A model generated the notes under the pieces. That model worked only from the letters and a program-made list of their open reading frames with translations. It was not told the DNA's origin and ran no database searches. 64,000 bases of DNA from assembly GCF_963676685.1 (NCBI RefSeq), contig NC_092347.1, positions 88,662,592 through 88,726,591 on the forward strand, read 5' to 3'. Each line of letters begins with the position of its first letter. Position 1 is the first letter of the stretch. Source of the DNA: Mytilus edulis. Its lineage: Eukaryota; Mollusca; Bivalvia; Mytilida; Mytilidae. The position numbers were made by a program, and so were the translations under genes. Of the stretch, positions 45,974 to 58,178 are shown piece after piece.

Positions 45974-46843
45974 CTTAAAACAAATAAGTCCCTATTAAGA
46001 CCGGGCGTGACTGTGTATTCATACATCCTGTGCTAAACGGATCTTCCTTGATTATGCGTATTGTAGAAGTCCGGGTTACAATATTTCTACATCCCAGTCA
46101 CCCATCGGGACTAATCAAAAGATTGATAAATTATAAAATGAGTAAAATAGATAAATAAAGATGATATATAACACGTATATGTTAATAAAAAAGAATTAGA
46201 AATATGAGTGTGATTTTACAGAATTTTGCAAAAGAAAGAATGTATAAGAAGACGAATATATCTGTTCTATGTACTTTTACACTGAATAATCACATAGCAA
46301 TTTATGTATATACTGCCTGCAATAATGCAGTTAATCCTCCTACATGTATAAATATGAAAACACATCAATTTCCTGAACAAGATTTCTCATCGAACGCACA
46401 CTAACTGATGTGTGTGGTAAAAAGTCCTGTCCTATTTTACGTCATCTTGTGGAATAATGTTTCATTATTTGAAATATGATTTAATTTTTCAGTTTTATTT
46501 TCATTGGTATTTAAATTATGAATTAACAAAACTATAAGTACTTGGTGACCAAGGGAAGTGGTGTTAATATTATATCGTTTAATGGCCATTTTTGTTTATT
46601 CACATATTGCCTGATTGTCTTTATATGCTATCCTGCATAGATTTTGTGCTCTTCAACAATAGAAAATAACCCGTCTTGGTTTCAATTCAGAGGACAGGTA
46701 TTGTTATGTATTTTGCTAATAGAGTATAGAATTTAACCACATATATATAGTCTGTCTGCGGGAAAACTGACCGATTTTCAGTTTAAATGTCACAACATAA
46801 AGAAATATAAATTGTATCTGGGGTTTTACTTTTTTACTCTTAA
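45974..46843. other. No recognised feature
   Basis: AT-rich sequence up to the left end of the large inverted element. Short open frames only. Confidence 0.5.
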
Positions 46844-48568
46844 TAGTCTAGTCAAAATAGATGAAAAATGTGGCCAACCTCAAAAAAATTGCAACAGAAT
46901 TTGTTTTGGTATTTTTCAATTCTAAAAGGCTTTCTTTGTAACATACTAAAAGTCCACCAAGATATCTGAGGAGGAAAATTGATTTTTTGGTTGAAAAATA
47001 GCAAAATTTGTCAAAAATTGTGAAAAACTGGGAAAAGCTTGTTAAACATTTATTTTAGAAGATAATCTTTTCAAACCAAAAGTTTTACAACAGTTTATAC
47101 AGTCTTTATGAAATGACATATTTAAAAAAATATTTTAATGTTATAAACATGATATTTTTGGTGAAAACATCAGATTTTTGTTGGAATTTGAGAATCAATA
47201 AGCGTGAGTTGATTACAAAAACAGACCGGAAAATTAAAAAAAAAGGAAATAGAAGTTCATTTGATGTTTTAAAAAAGACACAAACTTTTGTTTAAATAGT
47301 TTCAAAAATTTACAGCAATTCTTAATTGGGTAAATGGTGTTTTGGGGTAAATTATTGCGAAACCATCCAAAAATCGTTAAAAACTGGAAAAACACCCATT
47401 TGGAATTTTAACAGGTTTTAAATCATTCCAAAATAGAAAAATGCAAATCTTAATAGAATGATAGTCAGATGAAACAAAACTCATTGTAAAACAAATATGA
47501 AAATAACTAATTTTGGGTGAAAAAAGCTAAATTTGGTAAAAAAATCGTAAAAAAATGGAAAAATCTGATAAAATTCATAGTTTTTCAGAAAATCAATTTA
47601 TATCTTCTTTATATAAAAAAAAGTGCAATGCTTAGATTCATACTATTTTATCCACCAATATATTTTAAGTGAAATTCAAAGATTTGTTGACCACGCATAA
47701 TGAGAGGTAAAAAGTCTAATTGATCAAAACAAATGATGATCAAAAAGAAAATGACAAAATACATGGAAATATTTAAAAAAAAAAAAAGAATATTCCATAG
47801 TTTTCTGTATACTACAAAAATATATTCATCAGTAAAACCAGTCTCTGCAATGGGAACAGATTTAAAACAATTCAAACCACGACATTAACCGCATCCCACC
47901 TTCCTCTGAAGACCATTTTATTTACAGACACATCATTTGGTGACACACTTTTGCTGACAGATGTATGTCAACTTATTCTGACATCAATGTTTGGCACTGA
48001 CATTACACTCTTTGAGACTATATGAAATTGCCCTGTTTCGGTTGTTGGTTGTAAATTTTAACATGAACCGATGTGATTACAGTAATTACTCTGGATGTAG
48101 ATGTTCTCCAGAGAAGAATTTGAAGACTTGCAAGAGGAAGTCCTCCATATAAACTCGTGAGCGCTTCTGCTTTATCGTTATTCATGAAAACTTGACCATG
48201 CATTTTTAGATATTCTTGGTTAAGATTTTTTTTAAAGCAAGTCCTTTGCCTATTCCAAAAAGTCTAGGTGTGAGTCACAACCTGTTATAGAATGCAAAAA
48301 AGGCAACAATTCACAAATATTCTTCCCAAGAAATTCCTTTAGTCTTGTATTTTTCCATATTTTCATGTTTTGGTTTATTGCCATTTTATCAGATTTAAAA
48401 ATAACCCTTTTGCACTAACATGATGAATAAGTAACACTAAAAGATCTGCAAAGCTGTTAGCACAATAAAAAGATCTGCATCATCAGTTGCATTATTACAT
48501 CTAATGTCATTATCCTCAGCTTATCACAAAACATGTTAATAGGAGCTTGTTTGTTATGACTGCCCTTT
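46844..48568. repeat. Left inverted arm
   Basis: Reverse complement of 49590-51447 with substitutions and with deletions, notably in the part matching 49690-49770 and 50215-50305. The outer 800 bp is non-coding. Confidence 0.85.
47640..48568 (-). pseudogene. Truncated second copy of the transposon-associated gene
   Basis: The minus strand repeats, in decayed form, the 3' half of the gene at 48575-50480. Segments that can be read include the equivalent of LPFLHSITGCD, the segment from about 48220 to 48018 (MHGQVFMNNDKAEALTSLYG), and the tail FKSVPIAETGFTDEYIFVVY (47648-47875). The 5' half is absent, and the Cys-rich tail is partly lost. It has its own frameshifts. In the tail it keeps a codon where the plus-strand copy has a stop, so the two copies decayed independently. 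Confidence 0.75.
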
Positions 48569-48574
48569 TTAGTT

Positions 48575-50480
48575 ATGGATAATAGATTTTTTTTCCTTCA
48601 TCAATACTATGAACTTGGTAGGACATACCATTTTTGGAGTGGTCTTTCGACACATCTGACTATGGAACAGATATTGATGAGAAGTGTCAAATATTCTGGA
48701 GGTATAACCAAGGTCACAGGAATGGGCGAATCCCAACGAGTACAATGGATACTATATATATGCCAGCTTTTGCAGACTATAACAGTACCATGCAAGATCT
48801 CAATGGTGTTGGATACTGTTCTAGTGATCAGCACAAAGAAGCTGCACGTGCAAGGAAAGAACGAGACAGGGAAGACACTCTTGCGATTCTTAAGTACTTT
48901 AGTGAAAGAAATCCTTTTACTAATGATGTTTTACTTATAAATATTAAAACAGGTATTGAGGCAGAGCCTGATGTCAACATTGATAAAGCGAACAGTATTG
49001 GAAATCAAAACTGTTAAAATTGATAAAAGGCGAAAAAGTTTTGAGTTATAGTTACAAGAAGTCAAACCAATCAATTACATTGTCAGCAAAACCTAAGACA
49101 AAGTCAGATTCAGACTTTCTAAATACGGATATAGATCCTCAATTGAAGTACCAATGCCTGACCACAGCAGCAAATGGTCTCTTTGTAAACACATCCAAGG
49201 TATTCCAGTATGAATTATACAGCGCTCCTTCTTCTATGTTTGATTGCAACCGACTACTTCGAAAAGGCATGCAAGTCAAAGTTAGCTGATGCGATATGGG
49301 TATGTGGAAGTGATTGCATACATGAAATAGATGGTGAGGGTTTTCAGCATGTCCTTGATGGTGGATGACTATTGTAACAACTTCCTTGGATGCTTGAAGG
49401 CATTACACAAAAGAATATTGATCGTGTAATCAGAAAGTAGAAAGACCCTCTTATTGTTTTGACAGTTTTCAACAACTTCCTTCAATTAAAGATATACTTT
49501 TGAACACATTTGCGTAGAACAAATGGCATCATTTTGCCAAACATCAATTTCACCTCTTCTATGCCTTGCAAGACTAAAAAGGAAGTTTTCATGTCAAACA
49601 GTCATAATTAAAAAGCTTTGTGACAAGCTAAAGGATAATGACGTTCGATGTAAAAATGCAACTGATGATGCAGATTTTCTTATTGCGCTAACGGCAGTAG
49701 ATTGTGCTTTGTTTTCAGAAGTGGTAGTTATTGATGAAGATACAGATATACTAGTGTTACATGTACCTATTGATCATGTTAATCAGCAGTGCAAAAGGGT
49801 TATTTTTGAATCTGATAAAATGTCTACCAACAAAAAAATGAAAATATGGAAAATACAAGTCTTAGGGAGGATGTTTGTAAATTGTTGCCTTTTTTGCATT
49901 CGATAACAGGTTGTGATTCAACATCTATGCTTTTTTTGAGTAGGGAAAGGACTTGCATAAAAAAAACTGAACCAAGAATATCTGAAAATGCAAGGTCAAG
50001 TTATCATAAATAATGATTCACTAAAGCAGATATCATCAAAGCAGGAGAAGAAGCGCTCACATGTTTATTTTGAGGTCTTTCCTTTTGAAGGTCTAAGGAA
50101 TCAACATTCTTCACTCCAGATTAATTACTGGAAACACACCAACATCAGATTCAGTGCAATTTTAAAGTTTTAAAGTGTAATATCAGTGCCAAAAAATGGA
50201 TGTCAGAAGAAGTTGACATAGATCCTCCAGACTATGGTTGGAAAATCAAAAGTAGATTTTTTTTTGGAACTTCCTCCTGCACCTTATAAACATCTTTACA
50301 TTATTAGAGACAACTGTCAGCAAAAGTATGTCACCAAATGATGTGTCTGTAGAAAAAAATGTCTTCTGTTGAACGTAGGATGCGGTAAATGTCATGGTTT
50401 GAATGGTTTTAATTCTGTGCCCATTGCTGAGATTGGCTTTACTGATGAATAGATATTTGTTTTATACAGAAAACTATAAA
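48575..50480 (+). pseudogene. Decayed transposon-associated gene, PIN/FEN-like acidic core
   Basis: In shifting frames the plus strand gives TMEQILMRSVKYSGGITKVT, then DQHKEAARARKERDREDTLA and SERNPFTNDVLLINIKTGIE, then YELYSAPSSMFD, LADAIWVCGSDC and DGEGFQHVLDGG, then DDADFLIALTAVDCALFSEV, VVIDEDTDILVLHV, LLPFLHSITGCDSTS (about 49882-49926), and a Cys tail with CVCRKKC and GCGKCHG. I recall this exact order from an uncharacterised repeated family in bivalve, coral and fish genomes. There the Asp residues and 'GCDTTS' look like a PIN/FEN1-type metal-binding nuclease core. Function is unproven. Frame changes occur near 48758, 49018, 49275, about 49440-49620 and about 49870, and stops lie near 50330 and 50450. 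Confidence 0.75.
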
Positions 50481-51447
50481 ATATTCTTTAAAACAATGTT
50501 TCCATGTATTTTGTTATTTACTTTTTGATCATCAAACTGTTTTTGTCAATAAGATTTTTTCCCTCTCATTATACATGTTATGTATGCATGGTCAACAAAT
50601 CTTTGATTTTCGCTTAAAACATCGTGCTGGTTAAAATAGTATGAGTTTAAGCATTGCAGTTTTTCATATAAAGAATATAAATTGATTTTCATTGACATCT
50701 TAATCGGTTTTCTGAAAAACTATGAATTTTATCAAATTTTTCCAGTTTTTGACGAATTTTTACCAAATTTCGCTTTTTTCACCCAAAATTAGTTATTTTC
50801 ATATTTGTTTTACAATGAATTTTGTTTGATCTGATTATTAGTATAATAAGATTTGCATTTTTACTATTTTGGAATGATTTAAAAACCATTAAAACTCCAA
50901 ATGGGTGTTTTTCCAGTTTTTAACGATTTCTGGATGATTTTGCAATATTTTACCCAAATTCATCATTTACCCTATTAAAAATTGCTGTTAAATTTTAAAA
51001 TGATCAAAACAAAGGTTTGTGTCTGTTTTGGAATATCAAATGAACTTCTATTACCATTTTCTATATTTTTCCTGTCTGTTTTTGTAATCAACTCACGCTT
51101 TGTGAATCTCAAATTCCAACAAAAATCTGATGTTTTCACCTACAATTTCACTTTTATAGAATAAAAACATTTTTTTATTTATTTCATTTCATAAAGACTG
51201 TATTAACTGTAGTAAAACTTTTGGTTTGAAAAGATTATCTTCTAAAATAAATGTTTAACAAGCTTTTCCCAGTTTTTCACTATTTTTGACAAATTTTGCT
51301 ATTTTTCTCCCAAAAAAATCAATTTTCCCACTCAGATATCTTGGTAGACTTTTAGTATGTTGCAAAGAAAGCCTTTGAGAATTGAAAAATACCAAAAATA
51401 ATTCTGTTGCAATTTTTTTGAGGTAAAATGCTATTTTGACTAGACTA
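49590..51447. repeat. Right inverted arm
   Basis: The complement of 46844-48568. It carries the 3' half of the decayed gene and about 950 bp of AT-rich non-coding sequence with many 'ccagttttt' and 'caaaattt' pieces. Confidence 0.85.
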
Positions 51448-52026
51448 TAAATCAATATTTTTCTTCTATGTCCCTTCAGTAAAATAATACAGTAATCACG
51501 ACACATGATGCAACACCCCATTCAGTGGCAAATGTTACAGGTTTACAATTTAGGCAATGGACAAGTCTTACAAGTTTATGGAACAAATCCTTTTCAAAAC
51601 TGTGGTCGAGACTATTTATTTATTTCATCTGTTAAAAATACAAATGCGCTAATGCAAATTTATACACAGATAGAAAATTCGATGTCAAAAAATATATGGT
51701 TGATTGGACAATTATTTATTTACGATGATTTTGATTTGACAACCTAGAGGGGATCTGATCACGTGCACGGATCTTCTATCACACACAAAATAAAGAATGC
51801 GCTTAAATTGTTACTTTTACTACCGACCGTGCAAGGGCGGTATAGCCAGTCAAGGTCGTGAAAAACTTCAATCGCCTTTACTGTTACTTCTATAACTTTA
51901 TTAATATATCTAGAAAACAAATTAACACTTCATAGTTTTTATGCGACCGACGCGCTTTTCTGAGTTCAACTTTATCAGGAACGCTCAAAGCCAAATATTT
52001 GAAAATCAAAATACGCAAAAAGCAAT
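51448..52026. other. Spacer between inverted element and satellite
   Basis: An 80-codon open frame at 51505-51747 has no recognisable domain and no splice context. Nothing else seen. Confidence 0.45.
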
Positions 52027-55000
52027 ATGACTATAAGTTTAAAAGGGACATACGTATAGCCAAATCTATCTCATGACTATAAGTTTTAAAGGGACATACG
52101 TATAGCCAAATCTATCTCATGACTATAAGTTTTAAAGGGACATACGTATAGCCAAATCTATCTCATGACTATAAGTTTAAAAGGGACATACGTATAGCCA
52201 AATCTATCTCATGACTATAAGTTTAAAAGGGACATACGTATAGCCAAATCTATCTCATGACTATAAGTTTAAAAGGGACATACGTATAGCCAAATCTATC
52301 TCATGACTATAAGTTTAAAAGGGACATACGTATAGCCAAATCTATCTCATGACTATAAGTTTTAAAGGGACATACGTATAGCCAAATCTATCTCATGACT
52401 ATAAGTTTAAAAGGGACATACGTATAGCCAAATCTATCTCATGACTATAAGTTTAAAAGGGACATACGTATAGCCAAATCTATCTCATGACTATAAGTTT
52501 AAAAGGGACATACGTATAGCCAAATCTGTCTCATGACTATAAGTTTAAAAGGGACACTATACGTATAGCCAAATCTATCTCATGTCTATAAGTTTAAAAG
52601 GGACATACGTATAGCCAAATCTATCTCATGTCTATAAGTTTAAAAGGGACATACGTATAGCCAAATCTATCTCATGACTATAAGTTTAAAAGGGACATAC
52701 GTATAGCCAAATCTATCTCATGACTATAAGTTTAAAAGGGACATACGTATAGCCAAATCTATCTCATGACTATAAGTTTAAAAGGGACATACGTATAGCC
52801 AAATCTATCTCATGACTATAAGTTTAAAAGGGACATACGTATAGCCAAATCTGTCTCATGACTATAAGTTTAAAAGGGACACTATACGTATAGCCAAATC
52901 TATCTCATGTCTATAAGTTTAAAAGGGACATACGTATAGCCAAATCTATCTCATGTCTATAAGTTTAAAAGGGACATACGTATAGCCAAATCTATCTCAT
53001 GACTATAAGTTTAAAAGGGACATACGTATAGCCAAATCTATCTCATGACTATAAGTTTAAAAGGGATATACGTATAGCCAAATCTATCTCATGTCTATAA
53101 GTTTAAAAGGGACATACGTATAGCCAAATCTATCTCATGTCTATAAGTTTAAAAGGGACATACGTATAGCCAAATCTATCTCATGACTATAAGTTTAAAA
53201 GGGACATACGTATAGCCAAATCTATCTCATGACTATAAGTTTAAAAGGGACATACGTATAGCCAAATCTGTCTCATGACTATAAGTTTAAAAGGGACACT
53301 ATACGTATAGCCAAATCTATCTCATGTCTATAAGTTTAAAAGGGACATACGTATAGCCAAATCTATCTCATGTCTATAAGTTTAAAAGGGACATACGTAT
53401 AGCCAAATCTATCTCATGACTATAAGTTTAAAAGGGACATACGTATAGCCAAATCTGTCTCATGACTATAAGTTTAAAAGGGACACTATACGTATAGCCA
53501 AATCTATCTCATGACTATAAGTTTAAAAGGGACATACGTATAGCCAAATCTATCTCATGTCTATAAGTTTAAAAGGGACATACGTATAGCCAAATCTATC
53601 TCATGTCTATAAGTTTAAAAGGGACATACGTATAGCCAAATCTATCTCATGTCTATAAGTTTAAAAGGGACATACGTATAGCCAAATCTATCTCATGTCT
53701 ATAAGTTTAAAAGGGACATACGTATAGCCAAATCTATCTCATGTCTATAAGTTTAAAAGGGACATACGTATAGCCAAATCTATCTCATGTCTATAAGTTT
53801 AAAAGGGACATACGTATAGCCAAATCTATCTCATGTCTATAAGTTTAAAAGGGACATACGTATAGCCAAATCTATCTCATGTCTATAAGTTTAAAAGGGA
53901 CATACGTATAGCCAAATCTATCTCATGACTATAAGTTTAAAAGGGACATACGTATAGCCAAATCTATCTCATGTCTATAAGTTTAAAAGGGACATACGTA
54001 TAGCCAAATCTATCTCATGTCTATAAGTTTAAAAGGGACATACGTATAGCCAAATCTATCTCATGACTATAAGTTTAAAAGGGACATACGTATAGCCAAA
54101 TCTATCTCATGTCTATAAGTTTAAAAGGGACATACGTATAGCCAAATCTATCTCATGTCTATAAGTTTAAAAGGGACATACGTATAGCCAAATCTATCTC
54201 ATGACTATAAGTTTAAAAGGGACATACGTATAGCCAAATATATCTCATGTCTATAAGTTTAAAAGGGACATACGTATAGACAAATCTATCTCATGACTAT
54301 AAGTTTAAAAGGGACATACGTATAGCCAAATATATCTCATGACTATAAGTTTAAAAGGGACATACGTATAGCCAAATCTATCTCATGTCAGCAATATGAC
54401 TATAAGTTTAAAAGGGACATACGTATAGCCAAATCTATCTCATGTCTATAAGTTTAAAAGGGACATACGTATAGCCAAATCTATCTCATGTCTATAAGTT
54501 TAAAAGGGACATACGTATAGCCAAATCTATCTCATGACTATAAGTTTAAAAGGGACATACGTATAGCCAAATATATCTCATGACTATAAGTTTAAAAGGA
54601 ACATACGTATAGACAAATCTATCTCATGACTATAAGTTTAAAAGGGACACTATACGTATAGCCAAATCTATCTCATGTCTATAAGTTTAAAAGGGATATA
54701 CGTATAGCCAAATCTATCTCATGTCTATAAGTTTAAAAGGGACATACGTATAGCCAAATCTATCTCATGACTATAAGTTTAAAAGGGACATACGTATAGC
54801 CAAATCTATCTCATGACTATAAGTTTAATAGGGACATACGTATAGCCAAATCTATCTCATGACTATAAGTTTAAAAGGGACATACGTATAGCCAAATCTA
54901 TCTCATGACTATAAGTTTAATAGGGACATTCGTATAGCCAAATCTATCTCATGACTATTAGTTTAAAAGGAACATACGTATAGCCAAATCTATCTCATGT

Positions 55001-55092
55001 CTATAAGTTTAAAAGGGACATACGTATAGCCAAATCTATCTCATGTCTATAAGTTTAAAAGGAACATACGTATAGACAAATCTATCTCATGT
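52027..55092. repeat. 46-bp satellite, about 66 copies
   Basis: The unit is 'atgactataagtttaaaagg' followed by 'gacatacgtatagccaaatc' and 'tatctc'. Copies are nearly identical. Frequent variants are 'atgtctataag', 'ctgtctc' and a 3-bp insertion giving 'gacactatacgtatag', which makes the palindrome CTATACGTATAG. The insertion units lie near 52555, 52880, 53298, 53485 and 54648, and each of the first four follows a 'ctgtctc' unit, showing that blocks of several units were copied together. The array's left border sequence 'gcaatatgactata' reappears inside at about 54390. Confidence 0.97.
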
Positions 55093-56089
55093 TAGTTTTT
55101 AGCAGAGGGAGTTGGAACCTTATACTTCTTAATAATTTCTCAATTATAGACCAAAAAAACTAGAGCTTTAGATTCGGAATATCGAGCCCTTCTCGGAAGG
55201 TTTCTAATCCCACTAGTAGACATGAAAAACTGTTTCATTATTTAATATTTTGCTGCTAATTGGACAACATGCGGAGGAAACTATTTATTATACCAGGTAT
55301 AATGCGCTCATCAGACAAAATATTGTAATTCACGACATTCTACATAGAAGAAAGTTTGATAACCTCAACTTTAAGGTCGTTAGTGTAGTAAATTATTAAG
55401 ATAGACTGCGCAAAAAACATACAATATACTCGAAAATCAAAATACATTTATTGGCAGGTAAACAAAATCATTTGGAAAAAGTTAATCCCCGAAAAAATTA
55501 TTAGTTTTTGAAAGTGTGTGTACAATAAGTATCAATGTTTAGTCGAACAGGATGGATTATTTTACCCAACTCGAGACTGGTACGCAAAACATTAAAAAAT
55601 TGATAAAACAGTAAATATATTAAATACTTCAATAAAATAAGAATTAATATATTTTATTTCCAATTGATAAAGTTACACTTCTAAAATTATCTTTATTCAA
55701 CAAACATTAAAAACGAACATGAACAATACCTGAATTATACTGAAATGAAATTCAAGATGAATAGCAGGTTTTTTTTTTAAAATAATTTCATTGTGTATTT
55801 TTAGTATTGCTCGTCTCGAAATGTTTCTCTTTATAAAATAACAATACCAATGTTTACACGATTTGTTTTTGTGAGTGTTTTCCCTAGGATTGGAAGATAG
55901 ATGACGCTATTTGTACATCGTTCTGTTTAGTAATATCTATAATGCATCAGATGAAGAGTCTGATATTTTGAGTACTAATGACATGTTAGTTTTTATTATA
56001 CCTTTAAAAAACACAGGAGAAAAAAAAAATACTACACAAAACAAAACAAACATATAATAAAAAGACCAAACATTATATAAAATTTCCTA
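55093..56089. other. No recognised feature
   Basis: AT-rich sequence after the satellite with no array or coding signal that I can support. Confidence 0.5.
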
Positions 56090-56735
56090 TTTTCCTAACA
56101 TTAGAAGCGCTGAGTAAAACCACCAAATGCACGAATGAAATATATAGATAAGTACCAGAGGCGCTTGAAACATATACCCACCGTAGGGATATAAAAGAGC
56201 CGCTTGGGACATAAGTCATTGGAGGAGTATTACGGAGCCGCTTGGGACATAGACCTAGTGTAGGGTAAAAACAGAGCCCCTTGTGACATACAATCTTTGG
56301 AGGGTTATAACAGAGGTGCTTGAGACATAGACCCACCGTAGGTTTATAACAGAGACTAATCGTACGCGTAGGGTTGTAACAGAGGTGCTTGTGACATACA
56401 GCCACCTTAGGGTTGTAACAGAATCGCTTGGATATTAACCAACAGTAGGGTTATAACAGAGCCGCTTAGAACATAGCCCCGCCGTAGTGTTATACCACAG
56501 ACAATTGGGACATACAGCCACTTTATGGTTATAACAGAGCCGCTTGGGACATAGACCCACCGTAGGGTTATAATAGAGGCGCTTGGAACATGCAGCCAAA
56601 TAGGGATACAACTGAGCTGTTTATGCAAATATAACCATCTTAGAGTTATAAGAGCTGATTGGGACATTCACCAGTAGAAGGGTTATAACAGAGACTGTTG
56701 GTACATACATCCACCGTAGAATATAACACATAGAT
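56090..56735. repeat. Degenerate 39-bp tandem array, about 16 copies
   Basis: 'ggttataacagagccgcttg' with 'ggacatagacccaccgtag' makes a 39-bp unit. Copies are diverged, many with short deletions. Since 39 is a multiple of three, open frames appear on the minus strand; these are not called as genes. Confidence 0.88.
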
Positions 56736-57448
56736 CTGCACTTTCATTTAATGCTTAAAAATGATCAAGTTTTTCTTCAAATTATTGTCCCATATTTCAA
56801 TGCTCTTATTCGTACATTTTAAAAATAGTTGTAGTTTATACGTAATGCCCCTTACTCTAGTTTTATGACCAATTTGTTTAAAACATATATGAACGTAAGC
56901 AACAGAGTAACATGTGTACGTAACACGTATACAAAGTGTAGGTTAACATGCAGTCTGAATGTAGATATTTCCTAACAGTAGAGCTACAGAAAAATAAGAC
57001 CACTCCAATCGGATGTTCTCGTTTAAGTACAATAATTTGTTTATTAGATTTCCTTGCCAGATATGATTTATGATTTGTTGATATTACCGCAGCTGCGTTC
57101 TTACATAGATTGAAGCAGGGTTTTTCGATCGTCATTAGCTTATCATGACGGGTCTTCATTTTGAATGCTTACTGGGACTATTGAAGAGTTGTTCCATTCA
57201 GTTTATTGGTATTTATGTGAGTGTGTACCTTGTGTCATCTTTATTTTCATTACTTAGTGACGAGCTTAAGTCGTTTGATGTTTTAAGTTTCTTAAACTGT
57301 AATAATCAAAACTCATTTACAATAGTAAATGAATTTTAGTTTTAAAAGGTCATTTTTTTATCTTAAAAAAAAGTCTGAAGAGAAATTATAAGACTTGTTC
57401 AGTCTTTCACTTAATGTTCAGACTTATATACTAGCCTCGGTAAATTCG
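56736..57448. other. No recognised feature
   Basis: Open frames at 56878-57159 (minus) and 57145-57339 (plus) have no domain that I recognise. No array. Confidence 0.45.
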
Positions 57449-57725
57449 GTTATGCTAAGACAATTCGCGTGCATACAATTCAGTACTGTTAAGATATTTC
57501 GCGTGCAGTCAATTCGATACTGTTAAGACAACTCACGTGCAGTCAATTCGATACTGTTAAGACAATTCGCGTGCAGTCAATTCGATACTGTTAAGACAAC
57601 TCACGTGCAGTCAATTCGATACTGTTAAGACAATTCGCGTGCAGTCAATTCGATACTGTTAAGACAACTCACATGCATACAATTCGATACTGTTAAGACA
57701 ATTCGCGTGCAGTCAATTCAGTACG
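57449..57725. repeat. 34-bp tandem array, about 8 copies
   Basis: 'gttaagacaattcgcgtgca' with 'gtcaattcgatact' repeats every 34 bp. Two variants, 'attcgcg' and 'actcacg', alternate in the middle of the array, giving a 68-bp higher-order period. Confidence 0.93.
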
Positions 57726-58017
57726 ATTCAAAAGACTTTTTTTTTTTTAAAGAAAATTCAGTATGATGTAACTTTATATATGTAAATAACAAATACTGAA
57801 TAGTCTGGACATAGACTAACAGATGCTAGTTGACTGCAAGCAAATTGAATAACATTACTCAATGTACCGTAGTGGGTTAGTCAAAATTAGAATACTAGTT
57901 TTACTTCACTTTTTGGCATTTTCATGGCGGCCAGTTGTTATTAGTGGAGGAAGCCAGAATGCCCGGAGAAAATCACCGACCTTCGATAAGAATAATGACC
58001 ATCATAGTCAATTAAGG

Positions 58018-58178
58018 AATAACAGTACTGTAGTTGAAGAGTTGCCACCGTCAATTGTAGATTTGACGGTCGCAAATGAAGTTTTACTGGCCACGCGTAG
58101 CGGAGACAGTAAAACGGAGATTTGCGACCGTCATATCAAAATTGACGGTGGCAACTCTTCAACTACAGTACTGTTATT
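58018..58178. mobile_element. Hairpin MITE, two 72-bp arms
   Basis: 58018-58089 and 58107-58178 are inverted repeats with only a few differences, separated by 17 bp. The outer part 'aataacagtactgtagttga' is perfectly matched. I recall similar hairpins as a common short element in bivalve genomes. The open frame through it (57862-58188) is not called. Further symmetry to 58560 ('gtggatttgacggcaa') suggests the full element is longer. Confidence 0.85.

Larger units (their letters stand above)
46844..51447. mobile_element. 4.6-kb inverted-repeat element with two head-to-head gene copies
   Basis: The ends match as 'tagtctagtcaaaatag' at 46844 and its complement ending at 51447. From each end inward, the two arms stay alignable: first about 800 bp of AT-rich non-coding sequence, then the 3' part of the same decayed gene. 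The left arm reaches about 48568 and the right arm starts about 49590, leaving a central 1 kb that is present only in the plus-strand copy. TAA flanks both ends, a possible 3-bp target duplication. The arms differ by many substitutions and by internal deletions in the left arm, so the structure is old. No transposase family could be recognised. Confidence 0.8.

Noticed and set aside
46800-51500. Assembly artefact (false palindrome) as the source of the inverted arms
   Set aside because: The arms differ by many substitutions and independent deletions, so they are not the same molecule read twice.
56073-56667. Minus-strand open frames with Cys/Tyr-rich repeats
   Set aside because: They follow the 39-bp array period and change frame where units have deletions. 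No start, splice or domain evidence.
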